Part shown: positions 24,820 through 33,492 of the stretch, in pieces | Position numbering within the stretch: the first letter of the stretch is position 1 | Layout: each line of letters begins with the position of its first letter | Assembly (NCBI GenBank): GCA_013299115.1 | Contig: JAAFKA010000007.1 | Coordinates: 1-64,000, forward strand | Length of the DNA: 64,000 bases | DNA from: Cytophagales bacterium | GTDB taxonomy: Bacteria > Bacteroidota > Bacteroidia > Cytophagales > Thermoflexibacteraceae | Reading direction: 5' to 3' | Notes under the pieces: model-generated | Databases searched by the model: none | What the model saw: only the letters and a program-made list of their open reading frames with translations | Told to the model about the DNA's origin: nothing | Made by a program: the position numbers and the translations under genes

Positions 24820-25719
24820 ATGCAAAATTTAAGACTTTTCTTTTTATTTTTCTCCAATTTAGTTTGTATAAGCAACCATAATTTTGCTCAAACTATACAG
24901 CAGGCTACCGCAAAACCTTTGGTAGTTTTGCCTTATACAAGTCCGCCTTCTCAACTAACACAATTAGTTGGTTTAACCGAAATCAAAATAACTTATTACA
25001 GACCCAGCGTAAAAGGACGTAAAATTTGGGGAGACATTGTGCCGTACAGCAAAGTATGGCGGACAGGGGCAAACAAAGCAACGACCATAGAATTTTCTGA
25101 TGATGTGCTACTAAATGGGCAAAAGGTAAAGGCTGGCAAATATGCTTTGTATAGTATTCCAAATAAGAATGAATGGACTATTTTGCTCAACAAAAATGCC
25201 GAGTCGTGGGGTACAGAAAATTACAGGGAAGAAGATAATGTGGTGATTTTCAAGGTAAAGCCACTAAAAGGAGTTTTTGAGGAAACTTTTAAAATAGAGA
25301 TTGGCAATGTGGACAAGAAACGAGCAGACATTTTTATAGAGTGGGAAAGGGTGGTTGTCCCCATAGAGTTGCGAGTCGAATTGGAGGAAAAAGTCCTCCG
25401 TAACATAGAGGGAGCCATAGGCAAAGCTACCGACAAAGACTGGGAAGTATTTGCTACTTGTGCTGATTATTGCCTAAAAAACGGTATTTTGTTAGATAGA
25501 GTAAATGAATGGATAGAAAAAACTCTGAATGCAAACCCCAAGAGTTTTAGACCTTATTGGCTCAAAGCAGATTATTTTGCTCTCAACGGCGAGTACAGGC
25601 AAGCCATAGACATGGCAAAACAGGCTTTGCAGTTAGGCATGGTAGAAAGAGGAGAACAGTTTAGCTACAAAGCCGATTTGGAAAGAGCTATCAATGCGTG
25701 GCAAGAAAAATTGAAGTAG
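24820..25719 (+). CDS. DUF2911 protein with TPR-like C-terminus
   Basis: A 299-aa protein. The signal peptide ends near NHNFA-QTIQ. The DUF2911 domain (about 45-175) is clear: ITYYRPSVKGRKIWGDIVPY, VWRTGANKATTIEFSDDVLL, KAGKYALYSIPNKNEWTILL and the NAESWGTENYREEDNVV stretch. The C-terminus (about 215-299) is helical and TPR-like (PYWLKADYFALNGEYRQAID). DUF2911 proteins are abundant, exported and of unknown function in Bacteroidota. Divergent from yidD, no operon partner. Confidence 0.85.
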   Translation: MQNLRLFFLFFSNLVCISNHNFAQTIQQATAKPLVVLPYTSPPSQLTQLVGLTEIKITYYRPSVKGRKIWGDIVPYSKVWRTGANKATTIEFSDDVLLNGQKVKAGKYALYSIPNKNEWTILLNKNAESWGTENYREEDNVVIFKVKPLKGVFEETFKIEIGNVDKKRADIFIEWERVVVPIELRVELEEKVLRNIEGAIGKATDKDWEVFATCADYCLKNGILLDRVNEWIEKTLNANPKSFRPYWLKADYFALNGEYRQAIDMAKQALQLGMVERGEQFSYKADLERAINAWQEKLK

Positions 25720-25773
25720 TGTGTGTCTGGTAAACAAAAAAGTTAAGCAAGCCAACACCTTCTAAAAATTATC

Positions 25774-25872
25774 TTATACCTTAGAGGGCATTCCTGACCC
25801 AATTCTGCGGTACACTTTGACTTTTCGGGCAATTTCTACCTCATTTTTTTCTCTTTCTACTCTCTTTTCCAT
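25774..25872 (-). CDS. Possible 32-aa basic small protein
   Basis: The ATG at 25872 lies inside the 3' end of the membrane glycosyltransferase gene (16-nt overlap) and opens MEKRVEREKNEVEIARKVKV, ending RIGSGMPSKV-stop. The highly basic text and the overlapping start resemble translational coupling. It could also be the decayed end of a larger gene or chance. No family is known. Confidence 0.25.
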   Translation of the reverse strand: MEKRVEREKNEVEIARKVKVYRRIGSGMPSKV

Positions 25873-27353
25873 ACACTTATCTCACCTATTTTTTTGATAA
25901 GGTTGTAGTTTTTCCATTTGTTTGGAGTAGTTGGCAAACAATAACTCAACTTGTCTTCGTCTAAAATGATGTATTCTACGTTGTGCTTGTCCAGCCACGC
26001 AGCAAAGGAAGTTTCATTGCATTGGTTTTTGTGTATCACCTGATAGCCTGTGTGTGATAAAACTTTGTAGTGCGGATATTCATTGAAAAACATGGTCAAA
26101 GGCACTATCAAGGTGCTGCCTTGCGGTATTTCCTTTGCTATTTCTTTGTAAACTTTGGGCTTAAAATCATTGGAAAAATTATTTCCTATTCGTTGCACAT
26201 TGCCAATAAAACCTACCAAAAAGTAGATAAGCAACGCCAAACTAACAAAAGAAGTCATTTTTTTTGCTTCCTTTGGTTTGTCTTGTGCCAAATAGTTGGC
26301 AATTCCCATGCACATAAACGGCAAAAATAGCATTTGGTAGATGCCTGTGGCTGATTTGGTTAAGCCCCAAAAAACAAGCAACAGCCCACTCAAATAGACA
26401 AATACCTCATTGTTGAGGATTAAATTTTTTGCAACAGCCCAAAAATATTTATCAGCCCCCTTTGAGGTAGTTGATAAATGATAATAATCAACCGAAATTA
26501 TGGTAAGCAATAGCAAAGTGGTAACTAATTGCTCTGGGGACTCCACAAAAATATTGAAAAAGAACAGCATTGTTTTCACTTTTGCCCACACACCAAAAGA
26601 ATTTTGTGTAGCAGGGTCATTTCGCAGTTGATACCACCAACTATGCCAGGCTTGATTTGCCAAAATATCTACAAAATACAACCCAAAAACTCCTCCCGCA
26701 ACCACCGAAAAATAAATTGCATAGAGATATTGCCTCTTATAACCCAAATAAAGTAAGCCCGCCACACCATAAATCAATCCGTTCAGGTGAGCCACAGGTG
26801 CTAAACCTGCCAAAATTGCTGCCAAAACTATTTGCCACGCAGTTTTTGACTTGTGCGAGGTGGCAGCAAGCAAAAAAGTGAAAGAACCGAAACCCAAAGC
26901 ACCCAGAAAAATATCGGGTCTATTCTCAAAACTCATACCACCAACCAAGCTATTTGCTACCAACAACAGAAAAAACCAAGCAAAGAGTTTGGTGTTTTTT
27001 TGGAGGTAATAACAATAAAAATAAGCAAAAAGAATGAGAAGGAGCAAAGAAAATACACCAAAAAGTTTGGAAACATAGCTAGAAACACCAAAAAGAGCCA
27101 TAAAAGCAGCCCCAATCCATAGAAATAATTTGTGCGAAACATAGAGATATTGGTCCCAGTCGAGCAAGCCTGTAAAAAATGTAGAACGAATTTTGCCCTC
27201 CTTCCAAAAATAATAAGACTGTTCGGCAAACCAGGCATCATCTCCCGTAGGATTTCTTTGGTAGTACGTTGCCAGCAAAAGCACACCAAAAAATAAAGCC
27301 AGATAGTATATTTTTTTCTCCACAAAGGGCAAAATGTTACTCAATTTTTTCAT
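25857..27353 (-). CDS. Multispan membrane glycosyltransferase (GT39/ArnT-like)
   Basis: A 498-aa protein with about ten or eleven hydrophobic helices. The first loop after helix 1 contains YQRNPTGDDAWFAEQSYYFW, with the acidic pair (DD) typical of the PMT/ArnT (GT-C) catalytic site. The C-terminus is a soluble domain (EIPQGSTLIVPLTMFFNEYP) like those that recognise acceptors. Such enzymes use polyprenyl-phosphate sugars on the periplasmic side. I start at MKKLSNILPF (27353). It is divergent from two GT2 genes, so this is a small surface-glycan locus. The family is clear in type but its substrate is not. Confidence 0.72.
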   Translation of the reverse strand: MKKLSNILPFVEKKIYYLALFFGVLLLATYYQRNPTGDDAWFAEQSYYFWKEGKIRSTFFTGLLDWDQYLYVSHKLFLWIGAAFMALFGVSSYVSKLFGVFSLLLLILFAYFYCYYLQKNTKLFAWFFLLLVANSLVGGMSFENRPDIFLGALGFGSFTFLLAATSHKSKTAWQIVLAAILAGLAPVAHLNGLIYGVAGLLYLGYKRQYLYAIYFSVVAGGVFGLYFVDILANQAWHSWWYQLRNDPATQNSFGVWAKVKTMLFFFNIFVESPEQLVTTLLLLTIISVDYYHLSTTSKGADKYFWAVAKNLILNNEVFVYLSGLLLVFWGLTKSATGIYQMLFLPFMCMGIANYLAQDKPKEAKKMTSFVSLALLIYFLVGFIGNVQRIGNNFSNDFKPKVYKEIAKEIPQGSTLIVPLTMFFNEYPHYKVLSHTGYQVIHKNQCNETSFAAWLDKHNVEYIILDEDKLSYCLPTTPNKWKNYNLIKKIGEISVWKRE

Positions 27354-27388
27354 ATCTTTGCATTTATTTTTGATAAAACACCTATACA

Positions 27389-28207
27389 ATGAGCAACAAA
27401 GTTACACTCATTATTTCTGTTTACAACAAAATAACTGCCTTACAATTAATTTTTGCCTCTTTAAAACGTCAATCTTTCAAAGATTTTGAGGTCATCGTGG
27501 CTGATGACGGGTCGGCTACCACTTTTTGTGAGGAGTTAAACCAACTGTTGCCCAAACTACCTTTCAAGGTGCAACATATTTGGCAAGAGGACAATGGTTT
27601 TCAGAAAAATAAAATACTAAACAAAGCCGTACTTGCTGCCCAAACAGACTATCTTATTTTCATAGACGGCGATTGTGTGCTGCATAGCAAATTTATGGAG
27701 GAACATTATAAAAATAGCAAACCCAACCAGTGTTTGGCGGGGCGGCGGGCAAATTTATCACAAACGATGTCTGTTGCCCTTACAGAAGAAACAGTAGCAA
27801 ATGGATTTTTGGAAAACAATTTCATCGGCTTATTTGCCGATGCTTTGCAAAAAAAAGCCAATATGATAGAAAAAAGTATTTATTTGCCACCTTCAATGCT
27901 TAGAAATTGGCTAAACAGAAAACCTGCTCGCATACTTGGTTGCAACTTTTCCCTTTATCGAAAAGATTTGTTGGCTATCAATGGCTTTGACGAAAGATAT
28001 GTTTACCCTGGCTATGGCGAAGATGTGGACATAGAAAATCGACTCAAATTAAATGGTGTACGAATACAAAAGCTGAATTATGCAGCCATTCAGTATCACC
28101 TTTACCACAAAGAATTGCCGAGAAATGAGGAAAATAGAAAATTGTATGAATACATTACCAACCAAAAAGTAATATGTACGCCTTTTGGTATTCAAAAAAC
28201 TGCATAA
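27389..28207 (+). CDS. Glycosyltransferase family 2
   Basis: A 272-aa cytosolic GT-A enzyme. It starts with the nucleotide-binding strand VTLIISVYNKITALQLIFAS, then DFEVIVADDGSATTFCEELN, the metal-binding FIDGDCVLHSKFMEEH and a later PGYGEDVDIENRLKLNGVRI, which carries the catalytic base region (GEDVD). An AGRRANLSQT segment and the C-terminal HKELPRNEENRKLYE complete the domain. It likely transfers a sugar to a surface glycan. A TATCTTTG -7-like motif is at 27353-27360 in the short divergent intergene. The next GT2 gene starts 10 bases after the stop, so the two form an operon. Confidence 0.85.
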   Translation: MSNKVTLIISVYNKITALQLIFASLKRQSFKDFEVIVADDGSATTFCEELNQLLPKLPFKVQHIWQEDNGFQKNKILNKAVLAAQTDYLIFIDGDCVLHSKFMEEHYKNSKPNQCLAGRRANLSQTMSVALTEETVANGFLENNFIGLFADALQKKANMIEKSIYLPPSMLRNWLNRKPARILGCNFSLYRKDLLAINGFDERYVYPGYGEDVDIENRLKLNGVRIQKLNYAAIQYHLYHKELPRNEENRKLYEYITNQKVICTPFGIQKTA

Positions 28208-28216
28208 AATTTTAAG

Positions 28217-29113
28217 ATGAAAGTTTCAGGATTTACTTTTATTCGCAATGCCGTACAATTCGACTATCCAATAGTCGAGGCTATTTTGTCCATTTTGCCC
28301 ATTTGTGATGAGGTAGTGGTAGCCGTTGGCAATTCGGCAGACGATACATTGCAGTTGGTAAAAAATATCAATTCGCCTAAAATCAAAATCATAGAAACTA
28401 TTTGGGACGAAAGCCTGAGAGAAGGAGGCAAAGTATTGGCTGTGGAAACCGACAAAGCCTTAGCTGCCGTTTCGCCTGATTCGGATTGGGCTTTTTATAT
28501 ACAGGGCGACGAGGTCATGCCTGAACAGTATTTGCAAACTTTGCAAGCTGCTATGCTCCGCCACAAAGACGACCCCGAAGTGGAGGGTTTATTGGTCAGC
28601 TACTTGCATTTTTATGGTTCTTATCAATATGTAGCCGACTCTCGGCAGTGGTACAGGCACGAAATTAGGATAATTCGCAACAACGGCAAGATTTGTTCTT
28701 ACAAAGATGCGCAAGGTTTTAGGACAAAAGACAACCGCAAATTGCGTGTGGCTGCGGTAGATGTTTCTATGTATCACTACGGCTGGGTGCGTGAACCTTT
28801 TAAGATGCGGCACCGCAACCACGTATTTTATCAATACTGGACAGGAGAAAACAAAGCTGAATTGCCTGTTTTGACCGAATATGACTACAATAATATAGAC
28901 TCCTTAGCCTTGTTTGAGGGGCAGCACCCTGCGGTAATGAAAGACCGTATTGCTCGAATGAATTGGAAATTTGAGCCTGATATTCGAGTGAAAAAATTGA
29001 AATTCAAAAACAGGGTTTTGCAGTGGATAGCCAAACAAACAGGTATTCGAATTGGAGAATACAAAAATTATGTGTTGTTGAAAAATAGCCGTAAGTCTGG
29101 TGTTACAAAATAA
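28217..29113 (+). CDS. Glycosyltransferase family 2
   Basis: A 298-aa GT-A protein: VSGFTFIRNAVQFDYPIVEA at the start, VVVAVGNSADDTLQLVKNI, a metal site in WAFYIQGDEVMPEQYLQTLQ (GDE in place of DxD) and YHYGWVREPFKMRHRNHVFY in the acceptor half. This layout is like the TuaG/WaaE-type GT2 group that modifies lipid-linked glycans. The C-terminus ends with a basic helix (QWIAKQTGIRIGEYKNYVLL). It is 10 bases after the previous GT2 gene and 30 bases before trpC. Confidence 0.82.
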   Translation: MKVSGFTFIRNAVQFDYPIVEAILSILPICDEVVVAVGNSADDTLQLVKNINSPKIKIIETIWDESLREGGKVLAVETDKALAAVSPDSDWAFYIQGDEVMPEQYLQTLQAAMLRHKDDPEVEGLLVSYLHFYGSYQYVADSRQWYRHEIRIIRNNGKICSYKDAQGFRTKDNRKLRVAAVDVSMYHYGWVREPFKMRHRNHVFYQYWTGENKAELPVLTEYDYNNIDSLALFEGQHPAVMKDRIARMNWKFEPDIRVKKLKFKNRVLQWIAKQTGIRIGEYKNYVLLKNSRKSGVTK

Positions 29114-29143
29114 AATACTAAAAAACAAAATCATTTATTGTCC

Positions 29144-29935
29144 ATGCCACATCTTGCCAAAATTTTAGATACCATTGTTACGCACAAACGCAGAGAAGTA
29201 GCTCAACAGGAGACTGCTGTTCCTTTGACAATCTTACAGCAAGAGCCTGATTATCAACGTCAAACGTATTCTCTATGCCAAGCCTTGTTAGCAGGAACAG
29301 GTATCATAGCCGAATTTAAACGCCAATCTCCCTCGAAGGGAATCATCAACAACCAAGTTTCGGTGGCAGATGTAACCATAGGTTATATGAAAGCAGGGGC
29401 TTCTGGTTTATCTATTTTGACAGACCAGCAATTTTTTGGTGGCAGTTTGCAAGATATTCTTATTGCTCGACCTCTATGTCCTATTCCTATTTTGCGAAAA
29501 GAATTTATTGTTGCAGCCTACCAAATTCACGAGGCAAAGGCAATGGGGGCAGATGTTATTTTATTGATTGCAGCTTGCTTAAGTCCTTTGCAAATAAAAG
29601 ATTTTACCGTTCTTGCCCACAATTTGGGTTTGGAAGTGTTGCTGGAAGTTCACAATCAAGAAGAGTTGTTGCCAAATTTGGACTCACAGGCAGACATGAT
29701 AGGTGTAAACAACCGCAATTTGCAAACTTTTGAAGTGAATTTGCAAATTGCAGCCCAATTAGCCCCCTTGATACCAGCCTCAGCAATTAGTGTAGCTGAA
29801 AGTGGCATCAGTTCCTATGCAGAAGTGGAATGGCTAAAAAAACATGGTTACAAAGGTTTTTTGATAGGCGAAAGTTTTATGAAACAAGCTAATCCAGCCG
29901 AAGGGTTGAAAGATTTTTTACTTACAACGCCTTAA
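29144..29935 (+). CDS. trpC: Indole-3-glycerol phosphate synthase
   Basis: A 263-aa TIM barrel catalysing the fourth step of tryptophan synthesis. Motifs: ILDTIVTHKRREVAQQE at the start, IIAEFKRQSPSKGIINNQ (catalytic Glu/Lys and the phosphate site), YMKAGASGLSILTDQQFFGG, PILRKEFIVAAYQIHEAKAM, VNNRNLQTFEVNLQ and SVAESGISSYAEVEWLKKHG. I use the ATG at 29144; a TTG 6 bases earlier is also open. It follows the glycosyltransferase gene closely, and its end overlaps convergent trpA by 14 nt. Confidence 0.92.
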   Translation: MPHLAKILDTIVTHKRREVAQQETAVPLTILQQEPDYQRQTYSLCQALLAGTGIIAEFKRQSPSKGIINNQVSVADVTIGYMKAGASGLSILTDQQFFGGSLQDILIARPLCPIPILRKEFIVAAYQIHEAKAMGADVILLIAACLSPLQIKDFTVLAHNLGLEVLLEVHNQEELLPNLDSQADMIGVNNRNLQTFEVNLQIAAQLAPLIPASAISVAESGISSYAEVEWLKKHGYKGFLIGESFMKQANPAEGLKDFLLTTP

Positions 29936-30713
29936 TGCTTGTAATAAAATTCTTTATTTTCTCTTCCAATTTGCCTTCTTTTGCCCCTACTGCTTTGATA
30001 AAAGCACTACCAATAATAGCACCATTGGCATAGTGGCAGGCAGTTTGGAAGGTGCTTGCATTGCCAATACCAAAACCAATGAGTAGAGGATTTTGGAGAT
30101 TCATGGCTTTAATTCGTTGAAAATAAGTTAGTTGGCTGTTGCTGATTCCTTGTTTTGCTCCTGTAACCGAAGCCGAAGAAACCATATAAATAAACCCTTG
30201 AGTATTGGTATCAATCAATCGGATTCTTTCGTCTTCTGTTTGGGGAGTGATGAGAAAAATATTTTCTAATTGGTACTGCGCAAACAAAGATTTGTAGGTT
30301 TGCAAGTATTCAGCCATTGGCAGGTCGGGAATAATCAAACCGTTGATACCTGTTTCAAAGCACTTTTTACAAAATTTTTCTACCCCAAACTGCAAAATAG
30401 GGTTCATATAGCCCATCAAAATCAAAGGAATATGCACAGTTTGGCGAATATTAGCCAGTTGCTCAAACAGCAAAGTCAAATTCATACCATTTTGTAGAGC
30501 TTGCTGGCTGCTCTGTTGTATGGTTTCTCCGTCAGCAATGGGGTCAGAAAAAGGAATGCCAATTTCAATCAGGTTTACGCCTGCTGCTTGCAAGGTTTCT
30601 ATGGTTGATACAGTATCTTGTAAAGATGGATAACCTGCTGTAAAATAAACAGATAATATATTTTGGGGCTGCTCAATAAAAAGCTGGCGAATGGGGTTGG
30701 GTTGGTATATCAT
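29922..30713 (-). CDS. trpA: Tryptophan synthase alpha chain
   Basis: A 263-aa TIM barrel that cleaves indole-glycerol phosphate and passes indole to TrpB. The catalytic Glu and Asp are present in LIEIGIPFSDPIADGETIQQ. The family motifs VHIPLILMGYMNPILQFGVE, INGLIIPDLPMAEYLQ, GFIYMVSSASVTGAKQGI and NPLLIGFGIGNASTF are all there. It is convergent with trpC, and no trpB or trpF is adjacent, so the trp genes are scattered in this genome. Confidence 0.93.
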   Translation of the reverse strand: MIYQPNPIRQLFIEQPQNILSVYFTAGYPSLQDTVSTIETLQAAGVNLIEIGIPFSDPIADGETIQQSSQQALQNGMNLTLLFEQLANIRQTVHIPLILMGYMNPILQFGVEKFCKKCFETGINGLIIPDLPMAEYLQTYKSLFAQYQLENIFLITPQTEDERIRLIDTNTQGFIYMVSSASVTGAKQGISNSQLTYFQRIKAMNLQNPLLIGFGIGNASTFQTACHYANGAIIGSAFIKAVGAKEGKLEEKIKNFITSIKAL

Positions 30714-30900
30714 TTTTAATAAACTTGATAGCAGGATTGAAATGAAATTTGGAAAAATTTAAAATAGCGTAGTATATTGTTATTTTTCTTGCTTATTTTT
30801 GAGTTGCAAATTAAAAACAATACTCACTATGAAATTGATTAGCTTAAACAAAGGTACGTAATTGACTTATTTTTAACAACTAATTTGCTACAAAAAGAAA

Positions 30901-31683
30901 ATGAAAATAGAAAGTGCAACTGCAAAAATTCAAAATATATTTCTCCTTTTAGGTGGCATTTTTGTTACCAATGCCGTAGTAGCCGAATTAATAGGGTCTA
31001 AAATCTTTTCTTTCGAAACTCTGCTTGGTCTGCCTCCTGCCCAAATTTCAGTGATAGAGGGTTTCCAAATTGATTTTAATTTGAGTGCAGGTGTAGTCAT
31101 CTGGCCTATGGTTTTTATCATTTCCGATATTATTAATGAATATTTTGGCAAGACAGGGGTAAAAAAGATAAGTTACGCCACCGTAGGTTTTATTCTCTAC
31201 ACTTTTCTGGTATTATTTGTTGCCACCAATTTGCCGCCTGCCAAGTTTTGGTTGGAGGCAAACTCTACAGACTCGCAAGGAAATTTGCTTAATATCAACT
31301 ATGCCTACACCACTGTTTTTAGTATGGGTTTGAGTATGATAGTAGCCTCTATTACAGCTTTTTTAGTAGGACAACTGGTCGATGCTTACGTTTTTCATTG
31401 GTTACGGACAAAAACCAAAAATAACAAAAAATGGTTAAGAGCCACAGGTTCTACTGTTGTTTCGCAACTCATAGATAGTTTTGTGGTGTTGATGGTGGCT
31501 TTCTATTGGTTGGGAAATTGGAGTTTTAGCCAAGTGTTGGCAGTGGGAATGGTGCAATATGCCTATAAAATGACTGTGGCAATTTGCATGACCCCATTTA
31601 TTTACTTAGGACATTATGGTATTGCCTTGTATTTGGGCAAGGAAACTGCTAAACAATTAGCTATGAAGGCAATGAAGGAATGA
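30901..31683 (+). CDS. yhhQ: Queuosine precursor transporter (YhhQ/VUT family)
   Basis: A 260-aa inner-membrane protein with about six or seven helices. Family marks are ELIGSKIFSF near the start, FIISDIINEYFGKTGVKKIS (the acidic NEYFG motif after helix 3), ITAFLVGQLVDAYVFHWLRT, GSTVVSQLIDSFVVLMVAFY and the terminal MTPFIYLGHYGIALYLG. Members take up queuine, preQ1 or related bases for tRNA modification. I see no preQ1 riboswitch in the 187 bases upstream. A TATTTTTG motif is at 30794-30801. Single gene. Confidence 0.9.
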   Translation: MKIESATAKIQNIFLLLGGIFVTNAVVAELIGSKIFSFETLLGLPPAQISVIEGFQIDFNLSAGVVIWPMVFIISDIINEYFGKTGVKKISYATVGFILYTFLVLFVATNLPPAKFWLEANSTDSQGNLLNINYAYTTVFSMGLSMIVASITAFLVGQLVDAYVFHWLRTKTKNNKKWLRATGSTVVSQLIDSFVVLMVAFYWLGNWSFSQVLAVGMVQYAYKMTVAICMTPFIYLGHYGIALYLGKETAKQLAMKAMKE

Positions 31684-31845
31684 ATTAGATAGTGTAGTTT
31701 AAGATAGTTGTCTTAGGCAACTATTTTGGTTGTTTTTAGACAACAAGGTCTGTAATATTGGTTATCACATGGATTTACAAATTAAAAACTAATTTTAAAT
31801 TTTATTTGGAATTAGTCTAAATAAATTTAATATTTGCGACAACTT

Positions 31846-31906
31846 AAGTAGTTGAACCTAATTATCCGACACCTCAAAGGTGTCGGATAATTAGGTTCAA
31901 CTACTT
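31846..31906. repeat. Perfect 61-nt palindrome
   Basis: Two perfect 29-nt arms (AAGTAGTTGAACCTAATTAT and then CCGACACCT, with their exact complement) around a 3-nt loop. A partial copy is at 36975-37018. Between yhhQ and the imelysin gene it could terminate transcription. Confidence 0.85.
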
Positions 31907-31945
31907 AACTACTTAATTACAAACTAACTACAAATTTTACTTACA

Positions 31946-33127
31946 ATGAAAAAAAGTAACCTAATCCTCGCAATCTGTTGCGTATTGTTGTCTTTGTCGG
32001 CTTGCAAAAATGACGAAATAGACACACAAGCCCAACTACAAGCCACCAAAAAAGAAGTGGTAGAGAACTATGCAAATATTGTATTTGCCTCTTATACAGA
32101 CAGTTATGACAAGGCAAACGAATTGTTGGCAAAAGTAAACAGTTTCGTAGCCCAGCCCAATCAAGCCAATTTTGAGGCTTGCAAACAGGCGTGGAAAGAT
32201 GCCCGCCTACCTTATGGGCAAACAGAAGGCTACCGTTTTTATGGTGGTTTCATAGATGGAGATAACGGCATAGAGGGTTTTATCAACAGCTGGCCCTTAG
32301 ACGAAGGCTATATTGACTATGTGGAAGGCAACCCCAATGCAGGAATTATTAACAATGCTGCTTTGTTTCCAACCATTAACAAAACCGTATTGCAAGACCT
32401 CAACGAGCAAGGTGGCGAAACCAATATTGCCACAGGCTACCACGCCATTGAGTTTTTGCTTTGGGGGCAAGACCTCTACGCCACCTCTGCAGGTAGAAGA
32501 CCTTTTACAGATTTTGTAAGCAATGGCACAGCCAAAAACCAAGACCGCAGACGTATCTACCTGAAAGTGGTAACCGAATTGCTGGTCGAGCATTTGGCAC
32601 AACTCAAAGCCGAATGGCAACCCAACAGCAACAACTACCGCAAAAAATTTACTTCTAACGCCAATACTGATGCAGTAATAGGCTCTTTTTTGAGAGGAAT
32701 CTGCATTTTGAGCAAAGGAGAATTGGCGGGGCAACGCATGACTGTAGCATTGGCAAACAAAGACCAAGAAGAAGAACATTCTTGTTTTTCGGACAATACG
32801 CACATCGATATTCAGATGAATTTTAAAAGTGTGCAAAACGTCTATTTTGGCACTTACAAAACAACGTCAGGGCAAGTGATAACAGGCAAAAGTATAAAAG
32901 ATTTGGTGGCACAGGCAGACAAAACCAAAAGTGAAGCAACTCTTAAAGCCTTTGCCGATACAGAAAAACTGATTTTTGCCATTCCTGCACCTTTTGACCA
33001 AGCTATTTTGAATGATGCCCAAAATAATAATGTGATTGCAAATGCTATCAAAAACCTCAAACTGCTTTCAGATAGAATTGTGGACGGGGCTTTTAGCCTG
33101 AAAATTGTGGTGGATACGACGGAGTAA
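31946..33127 (+). CDS. Imelysin-family lipoprotein
   Basis: A 393-aa lipoprotein: signal peptide with lipobox LSAC (cysteine at about 20). Two helical imelysin-like bundles follow. The family hallmark GxHxxE appears as GYHAIEFLLWGQD (about 165-170). YGQTEGYRFYGGFIDGDNGI and GINNAALFP-like text are typical of the IrpA branch, in which imelysin proteins take part in iron or other metal uptake. The next gene encodes a di-heme oxidoreductase, the usual partner in this branch. The C-terminal half (HSCFSDNTHIDIQMNFKSVQ) is also conserved, so the protein is complete. Confidence 0.85.
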   Translation: MKKSNLILAICCVLLSLSACKNDEIDTQAQLQATKKEVVENYANIVFASYTDSYDKANELLAKVNSFVAQPNQANFEACKQAWKDARLPYGQTEGYRFYGGFIDGDNGIEGFINSWPLDEGYIDYVEGNPNAGIINNAALFPTINKTVLQDLNEQGGETNIATGYHAIEFLLWGQDLYATSAGRRPFTDFVSNGTAKNQDRRRIYLKVVTELLVEHLAQLKAEWQPNSNNYRKKFTSNANTDAVIGSFLRGICILSKGELAGQRMTVALANKDQEEEHSCFSDNTHIDIQMNFKSVQNVYFGTYKTTSGQVITGKSIKDLVAQADKTKSEATLKAFADTEKLIFAIPAPFDQAILNDAQNNNVIANAIKNLKLLSDRIVDGAFSLKIVVDTTE

Positions 33128-33172
33128 TTGTTTCCCTGCGTTTTTGTTTTTATTTCAGATTCTCTTTTGTTT

Positions 33173-33461
33173 TTATTTCAGATTCACGTGCTTTATGTCC
33201 CTACGTTGCACGTAGGGCTATTGTTGTTGAACCTCTTCGAGGTTCGATGCAAGATGTGAATTGTCTTTTTTTACAACCTCGAAGAGGTTGAACAATAATA
33301 GCCCTACGTGCAACGTAGGGACATAAAGCACGTGCATCCGAAATAAAAATAGAATTGCGGCTTACACCCAACCTCGAAGAGGTTGAACAATAATAGCCCT
33401 ACGTGCAACGTAGGGAAACAAAGCACGTGAATCCGAAATAAAATGTGCAACGTAGGGACAC
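33173..33461. repeat. Composite repeat: three 72-nt copies, one inverted
   Basis: A 72-nt unit holds three palindromic words: CCTCGAAGAGG, CCCTACGTGCAACGTAGGG and GCACGTG. It occurs inverted at 33173-33244 and directly at 33275-33346 and 33370-33441. A fragment (GTGCAACGTAGGGACA) follows at 33445-33460. It fills the whole gap between the imelysin and di-heme genes. No gene is seen here. Confidence 0.85.
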
Positions 33462-33492
33462 TATTTTCTAACAACAGCAAACAACAAAAAAT

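Noticed and set aside
30714-30900. preQ1 riboswitch upstream of yhhQ
   Set aside because: I looked for the short preQ1-I pattern with its AACUAA-type end and found none; only an AT-rich leader and a -7-like motif are there.
33173-33461. Possible CRISPR array in the imelysin-DHOR gap
   Set aside because: There are only three repeats of 72 nt, one is inverted, spacers are 23-30 nt of unequal type and no cas genes are seen. It is a palindromic repeat cluster.
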